Source: Siphonodentalium dalli (lineage: Eukaryota; Mollusca; Scaphopoda; Gadilida; Siphonodentaliidae). Taken from it: a DNA stretch of 64,000 bases. Location of the stretch: positions 25,360,987 through 25,424,986 of the forward strand of contig CP136063.1 in NCBI GenBank assembly GCA_032622095.1, written 5' to 3'. The notes below the pieces were generated by a model. It was not told the DNA's origin. It was given only the letters and a program-made list of their open reading frames with translations, and did no database searches. This document shows, piece by piece, positions 1-10,586 of the stretch (positions within the stretch are counted from its first letter, which is position 1; each line of letters starts with the position of its first letter). A program made the position numbers and the translations under genes.

Positions 1-156
1 TTTACTGATCAGGCATTCCAAATTATTTTTTGGGTTTTTCGCCTCGTAGGAGACACTCTCATGTTCAAATTTCTGCTTCATTACTACTATTTTTCAAAAT
101 TTAGAGAGTGCTCATTCTTACTAACGACATCACCAACTTAAAACCAAGTCAGTAAA

Positions 157-256
157 GCTGATTATACACATTCATGGAGTCAGTACGGTAAATCTTACAT
201 GGCTGATTATACACATTCATGGAGTCAGTACGGTAAATCTTACATGGCTGATTATA
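157..256. repeat. 45-bp tandem duplication
   Basis: A 45-bp unit starting GCTGATTATACACATTCATG occurs twice without a mismatch (157-201 and 202-246). The first ten bases of a third copy follow at 247-256. No coding potential is seen; this looks like a recent local duplication. Confidence 0.9.
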
Positions 257-1738
257 TCCCACCATGGATGGAGTTATTTGTAAACTGCCCTGACAGACAT
301 GTTTTATGTTCATGAAATAACTTTATTTCCCACGCTGTACGCAGTAGGTGCAGGGTGATTTTTTATTTATTCGTGTTTGTGAACTTCTGTGACACTTTGG
401 ATTCGTCATTCATCAACTAGCAACTTAGTATTCGTAATTCATAAATTGGGAATCATTTCAACACGGTGGATACAGAATTTTATTACAAAGAGGGAATAGT
501 GATGTGAAAATGGATTTAACCGAAAATATGGTGCAGCAATTCTCAATAGGCCGGAAACTACACTGATGACCGGAGTTGAAATAAAGCGGACCAGAGATAG
601 AAAGAATTCAGACCGAAAACAGAAACCAAACCGAACAGACGTATTTCTTCAATAATCTCCAGATTATTATCCTTTGTATTAATCCTTGTGGATCCAAAAT
701 GTATTGATAGTAAGTATGTTTATTATTTAATATTCTATTGTAAATGTTTATATATACCGCCAATTTTTACAATATGGATTGATATCGGATGTTATGAGGA
801 ACCGAGTACATCAATCGAGTTATCGAGATATCTGTTTAAATAAATTCGAGAACTTTTATCTTGATGCTTCATTAGCAACACATAGCAGGAACTCAAACTT
901 GAGTGTTTTGTGGGGACTGATCGCACCATCGATCGATCGTTCCAGTGGGTAACATCAACCTAATGTTCCCAGGATGCTATGCAATAGCAGACAGGAAGTC
1001 ACATGATTTTTAACCCAATTTTCTACGCCTCTCCAGATCGCGTCGTATTTCTGTTTCATGGTATTGTAAAAAATAATGTCATTCATGCCTAAACTTGAAA
1101 AGCAACAACGCGCCTGGTTGCTATCATTTAGGGAGAGATCATGTTATTCTTTCTAAAAATACGAAGTATGGTGTTCAGCATGGCTCATTTATGAATTTTG
1201 CACTACCCGCTATGTACACACTATGCAATAGAGTCCTACATGTAACTGAGCTGGAACACAAAAATCACAAAGCAAAAATGTATTACATACAATTGTACAT
1301 CCGCATAATGCCATCTCAAATTTATTAATGTATTTCTTTCAGATTCAGCATGAAGCATCATCAAGTATCTACTGTCAAGATTCAACATACATGTACATTA
1401 TCTGGAGATGTCATCTGGATCATGTGAACTGGACAACTCAATAACATGACTTCTGCTCTAACCCAGTCTTATTGTGAATTTTTCCAAAACTCTCTACATG
1501 TGATTGTATACCAAACAAGTTTTGTTTAGGACAACTATGTACTACACCACTTAATATAATACTTCACAGAAGAATATCAATATTTAATACATCCCTAGCT
1601 GAGTGTTAGTCAAGAATAAATTACATGGGGAAGAATAAATCTTGTTTTCCATACAGGTTTGAAGTAAATTCAAGTAATTGAATATTTTGAATTTTTTTTA
1701 AGTTATTGATTTGCTTTCTGATTTCGGAAGTATATTAA
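257..1738. other. Unassigned AT-rich sequence
   Basis: No convincing gene, RNA or element boundary is visible. The only longer reading frame, near 1095-1328, begins at a TTG rather than an ATG and has no recognisable domain, so I do not call it. Confidence 0.5.
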
Positions 1739-1963
1739 GTTCGTCGTAAAAGTAAAACACCCGAGACTGTTGACAAAAATACTACTAATACCACTAGACA
1801 GTCTGCAACAAATGCTCTGCAACTACTGATGGAAAAGTCAAAACAGTTACAGCAACAACAAGTTCTCACTGCGATGTTTGATGAAAAGCCGAAGGAAATT
1901 CCAAATCTCTATCAGAGCAAACTTTCCACCTGGACGCATCTTAACAATTATATTGATTTTTAA
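1739..1963 (+). pseudogene. Possible exon or ORF fragment, K/Q/T-rich
   Basis: A frame open from just after a TAA at 1736 runs for about 75 codons to a TAA at 1961-1963. The composition looks protein-like (KSKTPETVDK, then a QLLMEKSKQLQQQQ-type helix-prone stretch), but there is no ATG near its beginning. It could be an exon, or a piece of the degraded retroelement ORF that starts about 400 bp downstream. I recognise no family. The last codons run into a 19-bp tandem repeat, which supplies the stop. Confidence 0.25.
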
Positions 1964-1999
1964 CAATTCTATTGATTTTTAACAATTATATTGATTTTT
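1943..1999. repeat. 19-bp tandem repeat, 3 copies
   Basis: The unit AACAATTATATTGATTTTT occurs at 1943-1961, 1962-1980 and 1981-1999, with one substitution in the middle copy. AT-rich and non-coding. Confidence 0.9.
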
Positions 2000-2372
2000 A
2001 AAATAAGTTTTATTGTTTTTGTTAAATAAGTTCCATTCAACTGAACAATTATTTATTTATGTTATAATCTGTTGATTCACTGACTCGACTATTTATTTAT
2101 GTTTTAATCTGATTCACTGACTACACTATGCTGCTGGTCATATATCAACAACCGCATGCATCGTACAGTGGCAACCCATTGCCTGGAGAATTCTTACTGA
2201 TGAAACTTGTTCACAGTTTTTTCGGTATTCCTTCCGATGTTTGCCGATGGGGAGCAAGTTTCGCCCGGAATTCGTCAGGGTTTTGGACAAGCACCTGACC
2301 TGAGTGCAACTGTTATTTCTGCAAATTCGTGTAATTTACACAAAGGCTATTTCATATTGAAATTCAACAATC

Positions 2373-3521
2373 ATGGGCAAATCCAATAAAAAAAGGGCCG
2401 ACAATGCAGCCCGCCCAGGTGCCACTGGGACAGCCCGAGGAAGACGTTCCACTTGTCTCGGAGCGAAATTGGAGAGACTCCGGGCAGAGTTGATGATGAT
2501 TCAAATTGTTATGCCTGAGACAATGCGAAAGCCAGAGGTAATAAAACTCTTCCAACTTAATCAGTCGACCCAAGCCAGTGCTCAGTTTAAGCTTCATTCA
2601 TGGAACCGATAGTGCATACCGTCGATGATGCTGTTCCGTCAACGTCTAAAATTCATGTGGATTCGCACGCTACTGGTTCCGGCATTGGAGTTAATGTTTC
2701 AGTATCAGTCAGTAACGTTCAGCCCCCTTCACAAATCGACTCATTTCTGTAACCAACAACAACAGCAGCAACTGGCTTTTTAAGAGATCAAACCGATATC
2801 ATCATATCACAAATTATATAACTCTATGCAGTAAATGAGCATATCCGTTCTGCCTCAGAACATGGCAGCTGGACCGGATTCCTCTCTACATCATTGGTAT
2901 GCACAACTTATCCCACGCTATTCCGAGTACAGACTTGCCAAACCCATTGGTGTGGCAGTATCATCACTACCAGAGATTGATCCGGTCATATCACCTACTC
3001 TGCGGAATGATCCGGACATATCACCTACTCTGCGGAATGATCCGGACATATCACCTACTCTGCGGAATGATCCGGACATATCACCTACTCTGCGGAATGA
3101 TCCGGACATATCACCTACTCTGCGGAATGATCCGGACATATCACCTACTCTGCGGAATGATCCGGACATATCACCTACTCTGCGGAATGATCCGGACATA
3201 TCACCTACTCAGCGAATGAAATTCTTGCGGGCAAGGATGTCAATTTAGCGCACCTCATCATGCCACGTTTGATCTTGCTAAAAGCTCGGAAAAATACGAT
3301 GCGCATCTTTCAAAGCATCTCTCCTTATCAGAGTACATTCGAGCTTACAGGCAGTATCAAAATGTGATTTGTGAGGCATTTCCAAATCGTCACCAAGAAT
3401 TGGACACATATTTCAATGATATAACGTCCATAGCAAACCAGTATGGCGATGCCTTTTATTCGTACCACCTGTCATTCTCCGCTAAAGCTGTTGCCTGGTT
3501 GGTAAGGCGGAACAAAACTTA
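2373..3521 (+). pseudogene. Degraded gag-like ORF, tyrosine-recombinase retroelement type
   Basis: A chain of protein-like segments on the plus strand sits in different frames. ATG 2373 opens a basic N-terminus (MGKSNKKRADNAARP). A 50-codon stretch from ATG 2600 to TAA 2752 is rich in S, V and T. ATG 2835 runs into ten-residue repeats (DPDISPTLRN). The last segment, about 3220-3521, contains SLSEYIRAYRQYQNVICEAF followed by PNRHQELDTYFNDI, ending at a TAG. That last part resembles, from memory, the ORF that accompanies tyrosine recombinases in DIRS-like elements of invertebrates. The class is inferred. At least two frame breaks are visible: a one-base loss in the last 30-bp repeat (about 3210) and another between about 3240 and 3260. 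A tyrosine-recombinase fragment about 6 kb downstream may belong to the same element class. It is not expected to be functional. Confidence 0.45.
2979..3217 (+). repeat. 30-bp in-frame minisatellite encoding a decapeptide
   Basis: Seven full 30-bp units (2979-3188) begin GATCCGGACATATCACCTAC and are nearly identical; only the first has T instead of A, giving V for D. An eighth copy (3189-3217) is 29 bp long. Because 30 is divisible by three, each unit adds the peptide DPDISPTLRN in the frame opened at 2835. The eighth copy has lost one base and shifts the frame just before a sequence reading EILAGKDVNLA. The expansion therefore arose inside a coding or formerly coding sequence. Confidence 0.9.
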
Positions 3522-4600
3522 GTTGGGCCATTAAGGTTAACTCGCTCTATTGTTCCCTATTCACTAGGCACAAAGCACTTCATCAGACCGACATAATTAA
3601 GAGGCAAAAAACAGGACATATCATGCTAGAAATTATTTAATCCTCTTTAAAGCAACATCCAGTGTTAATTTTTGTTTGTTTTATTTAGGCCACATAAAAA
3701 AAGGTGTTTGTTTCTCAAGGAATTTTTTTGTTCAAAAGTGATGAGGGAAGCAGGTATATGTTATTATTATTTATTTCAAATTTTTCAGATGAGGGAGGCA
3801 GGTTTTTGTTTTTTATAATTTTATTTTAATGATACCGTGTAAACAAAACACTCCTTATTCAAATTTATCATATAACATGGAAAGCCTTAGGTTGTGGACA
3901 GAGTACATGCAGCTAAATGATAACAGATCTGAAATGGGAAAGTATCTGAAAGTCTGAAACTATATTCCATTTGGGAAGGAATTTATATATGCAATTAGAA
4001 ATGATATAGAAGCAGACAAATTTTATTATTTTTTAATTTTTGTGGTCATTATACCCAATGAAATGTTCAAAATTTTTTTTAAAGAGCATGCCTTTTGAAA
4101 TCCAAGTGTTCTCATTTCATTGAAACACACAAAGTCTCTCGATAAATCATCTCTTCTTTGTTTGCTGTTGTATGTTGGAAATGTGGTACTTTCCTTCTTC
4201 ATTAGAATAGAAGTTCAAAAGTGTTTTTTTTTTAATACATGAATCACCAGCATAATTTGGAACTGTAACATCAATGTCATCCTTTTTTATAATTATATCG
4301 AGTTGTATGTATCGACCGGACATCCGAACGGTGTTGCAACATCAGAGGCATTTAACTGTTCATCAACACAATAAAAATCCGATGTTTTCAATTTTGAAAC
4401 GTGAACTTGAAACAGTGTGAAAAGTTATTTCAGAATTGTTCGCCTGAGTTTCCTCTCGGTATTCAGTAAGAATTATCCGTTTGTTTTCGTCAATAACTTT
4501 CTCCCGAAGGAATTGAAAAGAATGTGTATTAGGGCATGGTATAACTGTCCATGGTACAAGGTGTTGAAGAGGTGCTCCCAGCTTCTTTCCAAACACGGCA
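3522..4600. other. Unassigned AT-rich sequence
   Basis: Poly-T and poly-A tracts and short frames only. I see no gene, RNA or element boundary. Confidence 0.5.
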
Positions 4601-5150
4601 ACATTTATTAGTTACGAGAGTGGCCATTTTTCATACCGGAAACAACGAGGAGGTGCGCTCGATCTCGCACCCCGGAATCCGGTGTACTTTTACCACCAAT
4701 GGCGTTCGAGGAAGGAGGCACGCGGGAGCTGGCCTGCTCGGATTTTCTTTTATGTTTCGTGGCGGAATGTATTTTAATGTTGTAAATTTCATTTGTGATG
4801 ATGACAAGCATGGACCTAAGTGTTTCCAGCGTGTTCGATCCTGAACTCTGTCGATCCGACTCGTGTTTTGTGTCTCGACGATTCTCTCCGACAGCACATT
4901 GCCACGAAGATAGGGGAGACCGCCATTTCTTACCCAGCCGTTCCTTCGGACTGTTTTACTCCAACTTTGCGTTTTAACTGTTTTAAACTATGTTTTACTG
5001 AACAATCATTATATTATCCTGCTGGTGCAGTTGAGGAGTGTGAACTATGCGTTGCAGTGTCATCGTTGGTCTGCTGTTTCTTCCGTGAACTTTGACCTTT
5101 TGTCATTGACATGCGATGCACCAACTCTATCAGAATGGATTTTATATATA
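4601..5150. other. Unassigned, moderately GC-rich stretch
   Basis: Overlapping short frames exist on both strands (for example 4551-4844 plus and 4631-4897 minus), but none has a recognisable domain. Its position just upstream of a possible retroelement 3' tail suggests it could be untranslated or decayed retroelement sequence. That is inference only. Confidence 0.3.
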
Positions 5151-5475
5151 CAGAGTTTCGCAGTCATGTTGCCGATCTGAATATGCGTGATACTTTGCTT
5201 CGGATACAGAGTTTCGCAGCGCTCCGGTCTGAAATGCGTTTATACAGAGACCCTAGTATTTTGTTGTTGTGATATTTATAGGCCTATTTATATTATATGT
5301 ACTTTTCTGTATAACAGAGTTTCGCGGATCGTTGATCTGAATATGCGTTATTCGAGTCATGAGTTCATTTCGAACTGGGTATACAGAGTTTCGCGGTTCA
5401 CATGATTGATCTGAATATGCGTCTATACATTGACTTCATCATGAAAGAGCTTGCACTGGTGTACAGAGTTCGGGC
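5151..5475 (+). repeat. Spaced direct repeats of an ACAGAGTTTCGC / GATCTGAATATGCGT module
   Basis: The pair of motifs ACAGAGTTTCGC and GATCTGAATATGCGT recurs with different short sequences between and after them. Modules start near 5151, 5207, 5311 and 5382, and a fifth, degenerate one lies near 5461. Spacing between modules is irregular (about 55-105 bp), so this is not a simple tandem repeat. It may be a decayed tandem array in the 3' untranslated part of a retroelement. Function unknown. Confidence 0.6.
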
Positions 5476-5579
5476 GATGTGATATGTTCTCTGAAGGGAT
5501 CGGTGGATGGACTTGACATTCAGGGCAGTTCCAGGCTCTCCAATAACATCCTGGACTCAACTCAAATTGTTTCGGAACT

Positions 5580-5763
5580 TTCGGCCTCACCTTCTGCGCT
5601 GTTGTACCAGCTGTGTTCCAAAAAAACCTGTTAGGAACTACGTGTGAACTGTCATTGCTTTGTTTTTATTAGACAGTCTTTTACATGTATTTTACCCCAT
5701 ATATATGGGGGTGCGCTGTTAAATAAATGGCGGAATTTCCAATAAACCATAACCATAACCAGA
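5580..5763 (+). mobile_element. Possible 3' end of a non-LTR retroelement with CCATAA tail
   Basis: The segment contains a short palindrome (CCCCATATATATGGGG, 5695-5710), then an AATAAA-containing stretch ending in the simple repeat CCATAACCATAACC at 5747-5760. A short tandem tail after A/T-rich 3' sequence is typical of LINE and SINE 3' ends. No reverse transcriptase is visible upstream, so the element would be strongly truncated. Assignment rests on the tail only. Confidence 0.35.
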
Positions 5764-6335
5764 GGCATAACTCTATATACTTACATTGCTTTCATCCTGC
5801 CAATCTCAACAGTGAAAATTTGAAACGCGCGGTAGGGTAGTAAGCTTATTATAAGCCCGCGATAAAAAGTGCCAATGCGCACAGTTTTTTAAGACGCGGC
5901 GGTCCTTGAGAAACGAAGTTGCATTTTTATGTGGCCTTAGTTGTATTTATTGTTTGTTTATGGACACACAATTAAATTTCACATCAAAGCCATATGGATG
6001 TTGATAAATCTGTTATAAGCCATGGTGTGAGATGGTATAAGATCTTGTGGATCCAGTATTATTTAGCATAAATGTTTTGCCAAAATTGATATTTTATTAT
6101 TTTGATACAGTTTTCAGGTGATTACTGAAAATCAGTGGAAATTTGGTAAAATGTTCATATAAGGCCAAAGAAAAAAGATACCATGTTTACGCACATCGAC
6201 CGCCCCTAAAAAATAACCGCCGACCCTAATCTTTTTATTGATATTTTGAGAAAAAGCCGAAAATAAAAAATAAAAACCACCAATGCACATACATAATGAT
6301 GTTCATTAGCTGCAATACACATGGTTTCTAACATA

Positions 6336-8291
6336 CTGGTATGCCCTAAGTAAATGACCCATTAACTGCAGTTATAATCCGTTTACAACTGCGGTTAAAC
6401 CGTAACCGCACCGCTGTTATTTGCCGTAACTGCGGTGGCATCGCAGTTACTTGCGGTTAGGTTACCGCAGTTAATAACCCTTAACTGCGGTTACATTGCA
6501 CGTAAACGTTAACCTTCCGGTATTTGAATATTTAATGGGAAAGAGAGGGGTACTACCCATGCATCTACCAGTGTATCTTATCGTTTTGTGTTTTAGGGAT
6601 CACGGCAAAGTGGTAACTTCATAATCGACCAGGAGTTGATTGTATGTTTTTTTATCACCGTCGGTACTCAACACGATATATTTTATGTTTTAATTCCGAC
6701 TTGTTGAAAACTGTATAATTTTGACGTATATGCTCTAGTATACGTCCGTTGTTCGGCTTGAGAAATGAAAGTGTCAATGACACTGTAGCTCAACTTTGTA
6801 AAGAAGGTAATTTTTTTGTGATGAGCAATGAATAGAGAGATTAAAAAGGAGTGTAAAAATGAGCAGTAAAGTATTTAGTCACACACAGAGTATAAAATCC
6901 AAGGTGGCTGCTGGCGGCCATGTTTTTTGGCTGAATGAACCCAAAATGACTCGTTCCCATCTACATGTCATTGTTAACATCCATGACAAATTTTATGATG
7001 ATTAGACTAAAGGCACGACCTGTAGCCCGTGCTAAAGAATTTAGTCATACAAAGAGTAAAATCCAAGATGGCTGCTGGCGCCATGTTTTTGGGCCGAATG
7101 AACCCAAAATTACTCGTTCCCATCTACATGTCAATATGTTTTTTTTTCCGAATGACCCCAAAATGAATCATTCCGGTAGAAATGTTGATGTCAACAGCTA
7201 TGACAAATTTCATAATGATCCGATCAAAGGTACGACCTGTAGCCTCTATTGTTGACTCCTTACGCACACACGCACGCACGGACGACAAAGCCATGGCAAT
7301 AGCTCAAACTATACAAAGTAAAGTTGAGCTAAAAATACATGCTTATGTTTGAAGCAAAGTAGAGTGCTGAATTTAGCTGGCGTGTCATGTTTGTAGTTAA
7401 TTATGATTATATAGCAACAAATGCAAGATCGGAAAACTTAAATATCGGTTTCCGATATCCGAATAATGCCCGACATTTGAAGAGTGCGGTTGTTCGGTTT
7501 AAACGCATTTTTCTTTCCCTCACTTTACATTTATGATGCATGTGTGGGACTCTAACCCCCACTTTATATTTTTATATAATTATCCACTCGAATCCGTTTG
7601 AAATTCAGTGGCCATTTTATCCGTTTGAATGCGTTTTTTCCGTTTTGCGGTTGTTCCATTTTAAACGCGTTTCCTTACATTGAAAGTGAGCGGCACTCAT
7701 CAGCTACATTGTCGAATAATTATATTTATATATAATTATATAAATATTCATTTTATCGATGGTTAAAGTTGAAAATGGGCCGTCACAATTCTGATTACCC
7801 GTCGGGGTTAGCCCAACTGTTATTTTCACCAAAATGCTACTGTAAAGTATACAACATTATAATAAAAAGAAATCCAAAAATAAATAAAACACACAAAACA
7901 CTTTTATTTTTTCACACCACACATCACAATCTTCCGTTTACCCAAAACATAAAATATTGGTATATGAATGTCTGTTCTATTTATCCAAAATAAATAGAAG
8001 ATCCACAACAAAAAATATTGATATTGAAAGGGACACTGCCATGTTATGTGTGCTAACTTGTCTAACGAGCATGGCAACTAAAACATGACACGCCATATAC
8101 GCCATATGGTATATGTTCCATTAAGAGCGACATATACCGGTTTAACCACGACATATCCATTTTAACCGCACAATTTATTCGGTTCTCTTGCGTTTTAAAT
8201 GCATCTTATAACCGCGGTTAGGTTAAAACGGAACGCAGTTAAACTGGGGTGCCACTTCAGTTAGATGGGCCATTTACTTAGGGCATAACAG
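6336..8291. mobile_element. Non-autonomous TA-flanked inverted-repeat DNA transposon, 1956 bp
   Basis: The left end reads CTGGTATGCCCTAAGTAAAT and the reverse complement of the right end reads CTGTTATGCCCTAAGTAAAT. Similarity continues for about 20 further bases. A TA dinucleotide lies directly outside each end (6334-6335 and 8292-8293), as expected for a Tc1/mariner-type target duplication. Just inside both ends are several copies of an AACTGCGGTTA-like motif, in both orientations, which could be subterminal transposase-binding repeats. No transposase ORF is seen. A second inverted-repeat element is nested at 6786-7331, and a further exact 14-bp inverted pair (GGCGTGTCATGTTT) lies at 7379-7392 and 8081-8094. 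The end sequence is shared with the 184-bp element at 13837-14020. Confidence 0.75.
6786..7331. mobile_element. Nested inverted-repeat element with internal duplication
   Basis: The left end begins TAGCTCAACTTTGTAAAG; the right end (GTAAAGTTGAGCTA, 7318-7331) is its inverted counterpart. Inside, a segment reading AAATCCAAGATGGCTGCTGG and continuing for more than 70 bp occurs twice, near 6895 and 7060. Each copy is followed by a shared stretch that includes GACAAATTTCATAATGATC-like and GCACGACCTGTAGCC-like sequences. A short CGCACGCACGGACGAC run lies near the right end. The 96-codon frame at 6965-7255 reads through these duplicated segments and is not a credible gene. It lies wholly within the 6336-8291 element and so probably inserted later. 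Confidence 0.6.
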
Positions 8292-8293
8292 TA

Positions 8294-9320
8294 TCCCTGT
8301 GAAAAGTGACCATAAAGTGACAGCTGGGTCTCAACAGTTAAAACTCCAGGTGTGGATTCTTGGATTTATAGGCATGATTTTGCAATTTTAGTTTCCTGAC
8401 AGTGGATATCAGGCCTGTTTTAAGCCTTGTTTGGGAACTATCAACAGACATGGTGGGTTTGTATCGGTATATATATATTTCGAAAAACTAGGCATGTTAC
8501 TAATAGGTTGGATGTTCATGTACTGGCTACCTCCAGACAATGGGATACAAGTACACGTACCAGTGTGATGGTAGTATTATCATGTGACATCAATTTCATA
8601 CCAAGTAATATAGCCCAAATTATGAAAACGTGGTATGTGAATAACAAATCACGCACTTACATTAAGTATAACATTAAGTATAAACAAAGTTTGATCTTCT
8701 ATTCAATCTTAATGTATGTTGTTCAAGCGATACTTTCCCCACAACATGAGTTGGTATTTTATGTCACTTCGGTCGAGGTAGTTCATTATTTCTGCAGCTG
8801 GATAAGAAGTAAAAAAAGTAAAAACAAAAACAAAATCCCTACCAACATGTACCAACCCTAATTTTTTCACACCATTGGCGGAAACATACTATCTTTGTAT
8901 TTTTGGCCTAACTTGTTTACAAGTCAATAAAGTCATGCATCAATTAATCTACAAAAACAAACTGGACAACAATGGGTGCAGCTTTATACGATTCTTATCT
9001 GTTCTCAGACTGAAATTTATGTTTCATTAATTTTTGCATGTGGTTCTTCGATGTTGAAATGATCTGGAAGAACCAGAAACAGAAATAGGGTAACTTTAAT
9101 ACTGACAATCAAGCTTAAATGGTGTGAGACTACAGATTTAGAGGTAAAAAGGGGTGGGTACCCTGCATGGAATTGGAAAAAAAATGTTTTCCTTCAAATA
9201 AGGGGGTGGTGGGTACCCAAGAGCCTACTGTCACTGACTGTCATGTCATTTTTTTCCGAACCCCCACTGTATGAGTTGGAAATTCCTGCTCAGAAAGGAT
9301 TCTATTCATTTTTGCGATAT
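8294..9320. other. Unassigned AT-rich sequence
   Basis: A 144-codon frame at 8427-8861 begins with TTG and has a lysine/asparagine-rich, low-complexity end; I see no domain. Two imperfect copies of a GGGTGGGTACCC-like segment occur near 9150 and 9210. Nothing else is assignable. Confidence 0.45.
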
Positions 9321-9465
9321 GCGTGCCAGAATGGATACTCAAAAAACTTGTTGTAAACCTAACAGTAAAGAGAATGAAAACGGTGTGTCTAATAGCCCTG
9401 CATAAGCAGCAAAGCTGCGTAAAGACAAGGGCAAAAAGTCCATTGAAACTGCACGTACGTGCAAA

Positions 9466-9633
9466 ATGGATAAATCATATATTCAACACACAGAAAAATT
9501 CTGGGACAGAGTTACCAACCTGTTTATTGGTCTTACTAATCCTCATAACACTGTGTCTAGTGATACCATTTCACAATGGTTCAGAACTGTTCTCATGGAC
9601 GCTTGCATAGATACAAATATCTTCAATTATCTT
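9466..9633 (+). pseudogene. Tyrosine recombinase (DIRS/Crypton-like) fragment
   Basis: The frame from ATG 9466 contains YIQHTEKFWDRVTNLFIGL, then NPHNTVSSDTISQWF and RTVLMDACIDTNIF. This pattern is a short region ending in LF[I/V]xxxxPHxxV, followed by TIxxW and an AGID-like turn. It matches, from memory, the part of retroelement-type tyrosine recombinases just before the conserved HxxR box. These enzymes cut and rejoin DNA during integration of DIRS and Crypton elements. The HxxR motif and the nucleophilic tyrosine are missing. The frame runs straight into a TTAA at 9634-9637, where a piggyBac-like element begins. I do not find the missing C-terminal motifs on its other side, so truncation may predate that insertion. 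It is non-functional. Confidence 0.55.
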
Positions 9634-9664
9634 TTAACCCTTTACCCAACAGAACGGCCCTGTA

Positions 9665-9731
9665 CCAATGCATTCTCTTATATATGCGAGTCGACCATAG
9701 GTCGCCTCGCATATATAAGAGAATGCATTGG
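9665..9731. repeat. Near-perfect 67-bp hairpin, left copy
   Basis: The arms CCAATGCATTCTCTTATATA-TGCGAG (9665-9690) and its exact reverse complement (9706-9731) flank a 15-base centre that can itself pair in part (CGACC/GGTCG). If transcribed it would give a long stable RNA stem. Confidence 0.95.
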
Positions 9732-9878
9732 CTTAACACATATTAAAAATGATAAAATTGTCAAAGAATGTAGAAAAACATTATAAAAATTGTTAAAAAA
9801 TGTAAGACAAAATTATAAAATTGTTAAAGAATGTAATTTTTTTTTATAAAAAGTGTTAAAAAAAGGAACTTTTTTAGG

Positions 9879-9944
9879 CCATGCATTCTCTTATATATGC
9901 GAGGCGACCTATGGTCGACTCGCATATATAAGAGAATGCATTGG
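9879..9944. repeat. Near-perfect hairpin, right copy
   Basis: This is the same sequence as the hairpin at 9665-9731 in inverted orientation. Its centre reads GGCGACCTATGGTCGA, the reverse complement of the left copy's centre. The two hairpins differ at only one or two outer positions. Confidence 0.95.
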
Positions 9945-10394
9945 CACAGGGCATAACTGTAACCATCACAATGTGGTCAATGAACCAGTTCCAATGATAT
10001 CCATATTTGTATGGTGTTATTGAGACAGACCGAGGATATTTTAGGCTGTTGAAGCTTTATTTAGGCGTTTTTGGCCGTTTTGTTGGGTAAAGGGTTAAAG
10101 ACATGTTAAAGTGTATAAGTGTCCAGTCTAATAACTTGTAATACATATATTCATGCACTCATGTTTCTTGATGTCAGTTAAACTGTCTAATTACATTCGT
10201 TTTCACAATATGGTTCCAATGGTTATCGTTACGATACTCAGAAAGTCTATAGGCTCGGGTCGAAAAAAAACCACCCAAATATTAAAGAGGTATTGTACAC
10301 TAAATCTAGATATTTATGAGATAATCTCCTTTTATGCTCATCATAATATATTCAACAATTGAATTAATTTGAGTCATTTGAACATTGCAAACAA

Positions 10395-10566
10395 GGTAAT
10401 TATAATGAAAATTAACTTATGACTCCAATCATCACATAGAATATACAACACACAGGGAGCCCCACACAGATGGAAGCATGCACTACAGTGTGTCGTCTGC
10501 TCCACTCTATGTGGGAATCTCTATGGGTAATTATAATGAAAATTAACTTATGACTCCAATCATCAC
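10395..10566. repeat. 41-bp direct repeat pair 131 bp apart
   Basis: GGTAATTATAATGAAAATTA and the following 21 bases occur identically at 10395-10435 and 10526-10566. The 90 bp between them hold an imperfect inverted pair, around CACACAGATGGAAGCATGC and ACTCTATGTGGG. The arrangement could be a long target-like duplication or a partial tandem duplication. It lies directly upstream of the foldback element at 10587. Confidence 0.85.
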
Positions 10567-10586
10567 TTAGCATTAGTTTGTTGCGA

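Larger units (their letters stand above)
9634..10098. mobile_element. piggyBac-like MITE, 457 bp, with TTAA target duplication
   Basis: TTAA at 9634-9637 and 10095-10098 flank an element (9638-10094) that begins CCCTTTACCCAACAGAACGG and ends with the inverted counterpart, CCGTTTTGTTGGGTAAAGGG. TTAA duplication with CCC-starting inverted ends is the hallmark of piggyBac-type transposition. There is no transposase inside. Two long hairpins (9665-9731 and 9879-9944) are themselves placed as inverted copies of each other. The element therefore has inverted repeats at two scales around an AT-rich centre containing repeated TTGTTAAAAAATGTA-like runs. Confidence 0.8.

Noticed and set aside
4551-5095. 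Protein-coding exons in overlapping frames on both strands
   Set aside because: No domain, no consistent frame, and no clear splice signals; left unassigned.
6965-7255. 96-codon ORF as a gene
   Set aside because: It reads through the duplicated core of a nested inverted-repeat element, so it is repeat sequence.
8427-8861. 144-codon plus-strand gene
   Set aside because: Starts at TTG, has a low-complexity end and no domain; likely chance in AT-rich DNA.
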